Source: Pseudomonadota bacterium (lineage in GTDB: Bacteria > Pseudomonadota > Gammaproteobacteria > Burkholderiales > Rhodocyclaceae). From it: a stretch of DNA of 64,000 nucleotides. Position numbers and translations under genes: made by a program. Below are positions 57,455 to 64,000 of the stretch, piece after piece. A model generated the notes under the pieces. The model searched no databases, was not told where the DNA came from, and worked only from the letters and a program-made list of their open reading frames with translations. Where the stretch lies: the NCBI GenBank assembly GCA_021849505.1, contig JAJZSW010000002.1, forward strand, positions 1 through 64,000, read 5' to 3'. The stretch's first letter is position 1. Every line of letters begins with the position of its first letter.

Positions 57455-57548
57455 TTGCTATAGAGGACTGACTGTTTTCCTGTTCGCGTGAAAAAGCGGG
57501 CTTGCTGTCCGAAAGCCATGTTTCATGGCGAAGGAAGGAGGAATCCGG

Positions 57549-58892
57549 ATGGAGATTTCTTTAACGGAAAGCACCGGGGCAAACCGGGCGAAGCAGGTCG
57601 TGCGGCGGACTTTCCGCGCTTATCCTGGCAGCCTGGCGGTGCGCCTGTGGAATGGCGAGACCCTGACGATTGGCCGGGGCCAGCCGGATTTCACCCTGGT
57701 CTTCCATGACCCCCGCCCCTTCCGCGACCTGATCCTGTTCCGTGATCCCCTGCGCCTGGCCGAGGCCTATTTTCAAGGTTCGATGGACGTGGAGGGGGAT
57801 ATCTACGCAGCGCTCGGCCTGAAGGATCACCTGCAATCCGTGGCCCTGACCCTCGCCGATAAAGCCGCTTTCCTGGCGACGGCCCTGCTGCTGGCGGACA
57901 GCCCGCGTACGAAGGCCGCTGCCGGCGTGTCGAGGGGGGCGAAACCGCTGCTGGCCCACCTTCCCCGCAGGCATTCCCGACGCACCAACCGCCAGGCCAT
58001 CGCCTTCCATTACGACGTCTCCAATGATTTCTATCGAATCTGGCTCGACGCGCAGATGGTCTATTCCTGCGCCTACTTCGAGGAGGCCGACGACAGCCTG
58101 GAGCAGGCACAGGAAAACAAGCTAGACCACCTCTGCCGCAAGCTGCGGCTCCGGCCCGGCGAACGCCTGCTCGATATCGGCTGCGGCTGGGGCGCCTTGA
58201 TCCGCTGGGCGGCCGTGCATTACGGCGTGATCGCCCACGGCATCACCCTCAGCCGCAATCAATACGAGCACTGCCTGCATCAGATCGCTGAAGCTGGCCT
58301 GCAGGGCCGGGTCAGCGTGGAACTGAAGGACTACCGCGACCTGGAAGGCGAGGCGGTGTACGACAAGATCGTCAGCGTCGGCATGTTCGAGCACGTCGGC
58401 ATCGGGAATTTCCCCGTCTACTTCGAGACGGCCCGCCGCCTGCTGAAACCGGGCGGGCTGTTCCTGAATCATGGCATCACCCACGATACGGAAGGCTGGC
58501 GCAAAAGCGTCTCGACGACGTTCATCAACCGCTACGTGTTCCCCGACGGCGAACTGGACACGGTGAGCAACGTGCAGCGCGCCATGGAGCGCTCCGGCTT
58601 CGAAATCCTGGACGTGGAGGCGCTTCGCCCCCACTACGCCCTGACCCTGCGGCACTGGGTGCGGCGCCTCGAACACCGCCGGGACGAGGCCTTGCGGCAC
58701 GTCCCCGAGCCGACCTACCGGGTCTGGCGCCTGTATATGGCGGCCTGCGCCCTGGCCTTCGAGGCGGGCGACGCGGGCGTCTACCAGATACTGGCCGGCA
58801 AACGCGCCAAGGGCGTGAATCCGGTTCCCCTGACGCGGCGGGATGTTTATCGGCATGAAAGCACGATGGCTGTTTCTACGGAGGCCGCATGA
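57549..58892 (+). CDS. cfa: Cyclopropane-fatty-acyl-phospholipid synthase family
   Basis: HYDVSNDFYRIWLDAQMVYSCAYFEE, LLDIGCGWGALIRWAA. Confidence 0.92.
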   Translation: MEISLTESTGANRAKQVVRRTFRAYPGSLAVRLWNGETLTIGRGQPDFTLVFHDPRPFRDLILFRDPLRLAEAYFQGSMDVEGDIYAALGLKDHLQSVALTLADKAAFLATALLLADSPRTKAAAGVSRGAKPLLAHLPRRHSRRTNRQAIAFHYDVSNDFYRIWLDAQMVYSCAYFEEADDSLEQAQENKLDHLCRKLRLRPGERLLDIGCGWGALIRWAAVHYGVIAHGITLSRNQYEHCLHQIAEAGLQGRVSVELKDYRDLEGEAVYDKIVSVGMFEHVGIGNFPVYFETARRLLKPGGLFLNHGITHDTEGWRKSVSTTFINRYVFPDGELDTVSNVQRAMERSGFEILDVEALRPHYALTLRHWVRRLEHRRDEALRHVPEPTYRVWRLYMAACALAFEAGDAGVYQILAGKRAKGVNPVPLTRRDVYRHESTMAVSTEAA

Positions 58893-59311
58893 GGCGAACG
58901 CTCGCGGGCCTCGCGCTCGCCATAGCCGGCATTCCGCTCGCTCCGCCGGCATGGCCGCAAGCGGTTGAGCACAAGCCGAGACTGCAATCGCACAGTGCGA
59001 TGGAGCACGAGATGGACCGCTTCCGCACAGACCTCGCCGCCCTGCGCGAGGCGATGATTCGCTTTCGCGAGCTTTGTCGTCGCGAGCGGCAAGCGGCCCT
59101 CAAGCCGCATCTGGAACGCGTGCGCGACAACATGGAGCGGGCACTCGCGATGGAAGAACAGATGCAACAGGACCTCAACGGTGGCCGGATGGTGAGCGAC
59201 AGCGAGTTGCGTCACCGGATCCGGCTTCTCGGAGAGCAGGTGCGCATGCTGATCGAGATGAACGCGTTGGCGCTCGATGAAACCGAGCGGCCCGACTGTT
59301 CCAATCCATGA
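58889..59311 (+). CDS. Hypothetical periplasmic protein
   Basis: Signal-like N-terminus, helical; ATGA overlap with the CFA synthase gene. Confidence 0.6.
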   Translation: MRRTLAGLALAIAGIPLAPPAWPQAVEHKPRLQSHSAMEHEMDRFRTDLAALREAMIRFRELCRRERQAALKPHLERVRDNMERALAMEEQMQQDLNGGRMVSDSELRHRIRLLGEQVRMLIEMNALALDETERPDCSNP

Positions 59312-59345
59312 ATCGGGTGACGCCCGGCGGCGGGCGGCGAATATG

Positions 59346-59386
59346 CGGAGACGGCCACGGCCGGTTGGCGCCCGTGGCCGTCTCCG
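59346..59386. repeat. 15-bp perfect inverted repeat (11-nt loop) upstream of ftsH
   Basis: CGGAGACGGCCACGG-CCGGTTGGCGC-CCGTGGCCGTCTCCG. Confidence 0.8.
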
Positions 59387-59436
59387 GGGACATGAGGCGC
59401 TGCGTGCGGACGAGGTTCCGACTCTAACGGTGAGAC

Positions 59437-61332
59437 ATGGAAAAGACACGGCAACAGTTTTCGCTCTGGTACTTCCTGATCGTATTCCTGGCGATCCTGG
59501 CGATGCAGAACTTCCTGTTCGCGCCGCACGCAGCGAACCTCGCCTACAGCGAGTTCAAGACGCTGCTCCAGGCCGGCAAGATCGATAAGATTGAGCTCGG
59601 CGAGCGCACGATCAGCGGAACGCTCAAGCCCGACGGACTCGCGGGCCTGCTGCCGAACAAACAGATCGAGGAACTCAAGCGCGCGGGAGAAGGCAAGGAA
59701 CACCGTTTCGTCACGGTGCGCGTCGACGATCCCAACCTCGTCAAGGAGCTCGAAGCGGCCAAGGTGCGCTTCGCCGGCCAGATCGAGAGCAAGTGGCTCT
59801 CCACGCTGCTCTCCTGGATTCTGCCCGCCGTCGTTTTCTTCGCGCTGTGGGGATTCATCATGAAGCGCATGGGCGGCGCGGCCGGCGGATTCATGGAGAT
59901 CGGCAAGAGTCGCGCCAAGGTCTACATGGAGAAGCAGACCGGTGTGACATTCGAGGATGTCGCCGGGGTGGGCGAGGCCAAGGAGGAGCTGAAGGAGATC
60001 ATCGAGTTCCTCAGGAACCCCAAGGCATACGGCAAGCTCGGCGCGCGCATGCCGAAGGGCGTGCTGCTGGTCGGCCCACCCGGCACCGGCAAGACCCTGC
60101 TCGCGCGTGCGGTGGCGGGCGAGGCCAGCGTGCCGTTCTTCTCCATCAGCGGTTCGGAGTTCGTGGAAATGTTCGTGGGCGTGGGCGCGGCGAGGGTGCG
60201 CGATCTGTTCGAGCAGGCGCGTGGCAAGGCCCCGGCAATCATCTTCATCGACGAACTCGACGCCCTCGGGCGGGCGCGCGGGGCGTATCCGCTCGCCGGC
60301 GGGCACGACGAGAAGGAGCAGACCCTGAACCAGCTGCTGTCCGAGATGGACGGCTTCGACCCGAGCCAGGGACTGGTGCTGCTCGCCGCCACCAACCGCC
60401 CGGAGATTCTCGACCCCGCGCTGCTGCGCGCCGGGCGCTTCGACCGCCAGGTGCTGGTGGACCGCCCGGACAAGAAAGGGCGCATGGACATCCTCAGGGT
60501 GCATCTGAAGAAAGCACACCTGGCCGCCGATGTCGATCCGGAGCAGATCGCCGCGCTGACCCCCGGCTTTTCCGGCGCCGATCTTGCCAATCTGGTTAAC
60601 GAGGCTGCGCTGCTCGCCACGCGCCGCGGCGCCGAAGCCGTTGGGCTCGACGATTTCACCGCGGCGGTGGAACGCATCGTCGCGGGCCTGGAGAAAAAGA
60701 ACCGGCTGCTCAACCCGAAGGAGCGCGAGATCGTCGCCTTCCATGAGATGGGCCACGCGTTGGTGGCGCTGTCGCTCCCCGGCACCGACCCGGTGCACAA
60801 AGTCTCGATCATCCCGCGCGGCATCGGCGCGCTCGGCTACACCATCCAGCGCCCGACCGAGGACCGCTACCTGATGACGCGGGAGGAGCTGGAAAACAAG
60901 ATGGCCGTGCTGCTGGGGGGGCGTGCCTCGGAGCACATCGTGTTCGGTCATCTCTCGACCGGCGCGGCCGACGACCTCGCCAAGGTGACCGACATCGCGC
61001 GTGGCATGGTCATGCGCTACGGTATGGACGCGAAGCTCGGGCACGTCGCCTACGAGGCCGAGCACCCGGCATTCCTGCAAATGCCCGATGCGATGCCCAG
61101 GATGCGCGAATACAGCGAAGAGACCGCGCGCGAGATCGACCGCGCGGTGCGCGACATCCTGCAAACAGCGTTCGACCGGGCGTCCGCGGTCCTGAACGAG
61201 CGGCGCGAGACGCTCGAGCGCGGCGCGCACGAACTGCTCGCCCATGAAACGCTGACCGAAGGCGCGCTGCGCGAACTGCTCGAGCCGGGGCTGCCCGCGG
61301 CCGCAGCGGCGGGCGCCGCGCAGCCCGAATAA
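59437..61332 (+). CDS. ftsH: ATP-dependent zinc metalloprotease FtsH
   Basis: [37 protein letters not shown]. Confidence 0.95.
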   Translation: MEKTRQQFSLWYFLIVFLAILAMQNFLFAPHAANLAYSEFKTLLQAGKIDKIELGERTISGTLKPDGLAGLLPNKQIEELKRAGEGKEHRFVTVRVDDPNLVKELEAAKVRFAGQIESKWLSTLLSWILPAVVFFALWGFIMKRMGGAAGGFMEIGKSRAKVYMEKQTGVTFEDVAGVGEAKEELKEIIEFLRNPKAYGKLGARMPKGVLLVGPPGTGKTLLARAVAGEASVPFFSISGSEFVEMFVGVGAARVRDLFEQARGKAPAIIFIDELDALGRARGAYPLAGGHDEKEQTLNQLLSEMDGFDPSQGLVLLAATNRPEILDPALLRAGRFDRQVLVDRPDKKGRMDILRVHLKKAHLAADVDPEQIAALTPGFSGADLANLVNEAALLATRRGAEAVGLDDFTAAVERIVAGLEKKNRLLNPKEREIVAFHEMGHALVALSLPGTDPVHKVSIIPRGIGALGYTIQRPTEDRYLMTREELENKMAVLLGGRASEHIVFGHLSTGAADDLAKVTDIARGMVMRYGMDAKLGHVAYEAEHPAFLQMPDAMPRMREYSEETAREIDRAVRDILQTAFDRASAVLNERRETLERGAHELLAHETLTEGALRELLEPGLPAAAAAGAAQPE

Positions 61333-61340
61333 GGGCAGGC

Positions 61341-62858
61341 ATGTCTGGTCTGAGACGACTGTTCCAGATCGGCTTCGCGATCAGCGCTTGGCTGCTGGGG
61401 TGGCTGCTGGTGCGCCTGCATCTGTTGCGCCCGGCGCTGACGCCGGCGCAGCGGCTGTGCCGCACGCTGGATCGTCTGGGCGCGACCTTCGTCAAGCTCG
61501 GCCAGGGCCTGAGCCTGCACCGCGACCTGTTGCCGGACGAGTACATCCGCGCGCTGCAGAGCCTGCAGGACCGCGTCGCGCCGTTTCCGGACGAGGTCGC
61601 GCGTCGGGAAGTGGAGCGGGCGCTGGGGAAGCCCCTCCCCGAATTGTTCGCCGAATTCGAGGCGCACCCGCTGGCGGCCGCGTCCATCGCGCAAGTGCAT
61701 CAGGCGCGCCTGCACGATGGGCGGCGGGTGGTGGTGAAGATCCGCAGGCCGCGCATCAAGGCCGAGATCGACCGCGACATGCGCCTGCTGCGCGGCGTGC
61801 TGCGCGCGCTGCTCGCGTTGGTGCCGTGGCTGCGGCGCTTCGACCCGCTCGCCCTCGTCGACGAAATCGGGAGCAACCTGCGCAAGGAAACCGACTTCCG
61901 CCGCGAGGCGCGCAGCACCCTGCGCTTCGCCGAGGCCTTCCGCGGGTCGGCGACCGTGCACGTTCCCGCGGTGCGCGCACACGGGGCGCAACTCGCGCAG
62001 GCCCTGGTCGAGGCCTATCTGCAACAGTTGTTCGTCATCGGCGTGTTCCACGGCGACCCCCATCCCGGCAACCTGTTCATCATGGAAAGCGGGCATATCT
62101 GCTTCCACGACTTCGGCATCGTCGGCACGCTCGATCCGTCCACGCGCCGCAACCTGGCGGCGTTCCTGCTGGCCTTCGTCCACCAGGACAGCGAGTGGAT
62201 GCTGGATGCGGCGCTCGACCTGGGCCTGCTCGCAGGAATGCTCGACCGTGCGGAGTTCCGCCAGGGAATGCAGGAGGTCATCCAGGATTATGCCGGCCTG
62301 CCGCTCAAGGACTGGTCGCTGGCCGAAGCGTTCGTGCGCGTGGCGCGCCTCGGCCGCGGGCGCAACATCCGCATCCCGCACAACCTGCTGGTCCTGATGC
62401 GCATGCTGTATCTGATGGAAAACGCCGTGCGCGACCTCGACCCGGACTTCAATCTGCTCCAGAGTCTGCTCGGCAAGGCCGAAGCGGTGCTCAGCCCGTC
62501 GGTCGGCGCCGGCGTGGAAACGGGGTTGAACCGGCTGCGCTTCGAGGCCGCGGAGGGGGTGCGGGAACTGCCGGCCGAGCTCGGCGCCTGGATCCACCGG
62601 ATACGTGCCAGCGGCCTGGAAATGCAGGTACAGCACCACGGCATGGAAGAACTGGAGCAAACCATAGCCCGCGGCAGCAATCGCGTGGCGCTGGCGCTGG
62701 TGACGCTGGGCCTCTACATCGCCGCCTCGCTCCTGATGCAGCACTCGATCGGGCCGCGCCTGGGAGGGATGCCGCTGTTCGCCGCCGCGGGCTATGCGCT
62801 GGCGTTGTGGTTCACCTGGCGTCTCGCGCGGGGAATTTCACGTTCGGGGAAGCTGTGA
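61341..62858 (+). CDS. AarF/UbiB-family kinase-like protein
   Basis: FVKLGQGLSLHRDLLPDEYIRALQSLQDRVAPF, GVFHGDPHPGNLFI. Confidence 0.92.
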   Translation: MSGLRRLFQIGFAISAWLLGWLLVRLHLLRPALTPAQRLCRTLDRLGATFVKLGQGLSLHRDLLPDEYIRALQSLQDRVAPFPDEVARREVERALGKPLPELFAEFEAHPLAAASIAQVHQARLHDGRRVVVKIRRPRIKAEIDRDMRLLRGVLRALLALVPWLRRFDPLALVDEIGSNLRKETDFRREARSTLRFAEAFRGSATVHVPAVRAHGAQLAQALVEAYLQQLFVIGVFHGDPHPGNLFIMESGHICFHDFGIVGTLDPSTRRNLAAFLLAFVHQDSEWMLDAALDLGLLAGMLDRAEFRQGMQEVIQDYAGLPLKDWSLAEAFVRVARLGRGRNIRIPHNLLVLMRMLYLMENAVRDLDPDFNLLQSLLGKAEAVLSPSVGAGVETGLNRLRFEAAEGVRELPAELGAWIHRIRASGLEMQVQHHGMEELEQTIARGSNRVALALVTLGLYIAASLLMQHSIGPRLGGMPLFAAAGYALALWFTWRLARGISRSGKL

Positions 62859-62952
62859 TGGCGTTAGGGAGAGCAAGCATTGTCGGCAGGGCCAGGGTCA
62901 CATTGTCAGCACTGCGTAGAGTAGGGTACGTTCAACACGCGGAGGTCTCATC

Positions 62953-64000
62953 ATGAAAACCGTTACCATCGAAGTCGGCAATCTGCTGTCGGCGTTGAGC
63001 GCACTCGGCGTGGAGAAGCAGCTCGCGAGGCTGCCGGGCGTGCATAAGGCCGAGGTCAACTACGTCGCCGGCAGCGCCACCGTTGTTTACGACGAAACCG
63101 CCACAGACCTCAAGACTATCAAGGCGCGGGTGCACGAATGCGGCTATCACTGCGCCGGAGAGAGCCTGCCCAGACACATCTGCGTGCCCGAGGATCCGCC
63201 GGCCGCGGCCATGGCGCCGCACGCCGGCCACGCGGCAACGACGCCGGCGCCCGCCGCGCCCGCAATCGGCCACGCTGAACACGCGGGCCATGACGCGATG
63301 GCGCGACCCGCCGCGGCTGCGGCCGGTCACGCCGACGCCATGGCGCACGAGATGGGTCACGGCGCCGGCATGGACCTGGCGGCGATGGCGCGCGACATGC
63401 GCAATCGCTTCCTCGTCGCGCTCGTCTTCAGCCTGCCGATCTTCCTCTACTCGCCGATGGGCGGGCTGTTCACGCCGCCGGCACCGCCCTTCGGGTTGCG
63501 GCTCGACCTGTGGCTGTTTGTCCTCGCGAGTGCCGCGGTGCTGTGGCCGAGCTGGCCGTTCTTCGTCGCCGCCTGGCGCGCGCTCAAGAACAGGGTGCTC
63601 AACATGGCGGTGCTGGTGGTGCTGTCGGTCGGCACCGGCTATGTGTTCAGCGTCGCCGGCACGTTTCTCTTCCGGGGCGAGCAGTTCTATGAGGCAGTCG
63701 CGGTGCTGCTGGTGTTCATCCTGCTAGGCCACTGGTTGGAGATGCGCGCCCGCGCAGGGGCTTCGGACGCGATCCGTGCGCTCATGGACCTGGCGCCGCC
63801 GATGGCCACGGTGATCCGCGGCGGCAACGAGATCGAACTGCCGACTGCCGAGGTGCTGGCGGGCGATATGGTCGTGATCCGCCCCGGCAACAAGATTCCG
63901 GTGGACGGCGAGGTGACCGAAGGCGAGTCGCAGGTGGACGAATCGATGCTCACCGGCGAGTCCATGCCGGTCGGCAAGAAACCCGGCGACACGGTGATCG
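62953..64000 (+). CDS. Copper P1B-type ATPase, N-terminal part (runs off right edge)
   Basis: [22 protein letters not shown]-like fold, His-rich linker, [22 protein letters not shown]. Confidence 0.9.
   Translation, partial: MKTVTIEVGNLLSALSALGVEKQLARLPGVHKAEVNYVAGSATVVYDETATDLKTIKARVHECGYHCAGESLPRHICVPEDPPAAAMAPHAGHAATTPAPAAPAIGHAEHAGHDAMARPAAAAAGHADAMAHEMGHGAGMDLAAMARDMRNRFLVALVFSLPIFLYSPMGGLFTPPAPPFGLRLDLWLFVLASAAVLWPSWPFFVAAWRALKNRVLNMAVLVVLSVGTGYVFSVAGTFLFRGEQFYEAVAVLLVFILLGHWLEMRARAGASDAIRALMDLAPPMATVIRGGNEIELPTAEVLAGDMVVIRPGNKIPVDGEVTEGESQVDESMLTGESMPVGKKPGDTVI

Noticed and set aside
59212-61245. 677-aa minus-strand ORF over ftsH
   Set aside because: Antisense to FtsH with intact AAA and HExxH motifs.
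63083-63727. 214-aa plus-strand ORF in the last ATPase gene
   Set aside because: Frame-shifted overlap with the HMA/His-rich ATPase N-terminus; Arg/Ser/Thr-rich nonsense translation.

Overview
The window looks like part of a mobile genetic element. At the left edge is a Tn4371/IncP-type conjugation module on the minus strand: trbL (partial), trbK-like, trbJ, trbE, trbD, trbC, trbB, a CopG-type RHH protein and the traG/VirD4 coupling protein. Next to it is about 56 kb of mostly plus-strand cargo. Cargo part A (~8-31 kb) holds a GGDEF protein, a CusS/CusR-type two-component system, a CusCBA-like RND efflux system, the multicopper oxidase CopA and CopB, cupredoxin, CusF, DUF411, Met-rich and SHOCT/DUF5676/DUF2933 small proteins, a glutaredoxin-like protein, and a Cu+ P-type ATPase with tandem YHS domains. 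Cargo part B (~32-64 kb, visibly GC-richer) holds a SorAB-like sulfite dehydrogenase pair and a four-gene ATGA-coupled energy module (AMP/thymidine phosphorylase, acetate kinase, phosphoketolase, glucan phosphorylase). It also holds an orphan DsrO-like ferredoxin, a second set of YHS/DUF2933/DUF5676/SHOCT/glutaredoxin-like genes, an HlyD-ABC exporter, LemA/TPM proteins, a large epimerase-metal binding-SPW-VKOR fusion, a lycopene cyclase-domain protein, cytochrome c plus a Cyc2-like fused cytochrome-porin, a DUF1566 protein, CFA synthase, FtsH, UbiB, and the start of a second Cu ATPase. Four related CopR/CusR-box-like sites, one of them 27 kb away from the next, link the two parts. No transposase, integrase, tRNA, rRNA or CRISPR was recognised. 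All family calls are from reading translated motifs; no database search was run.
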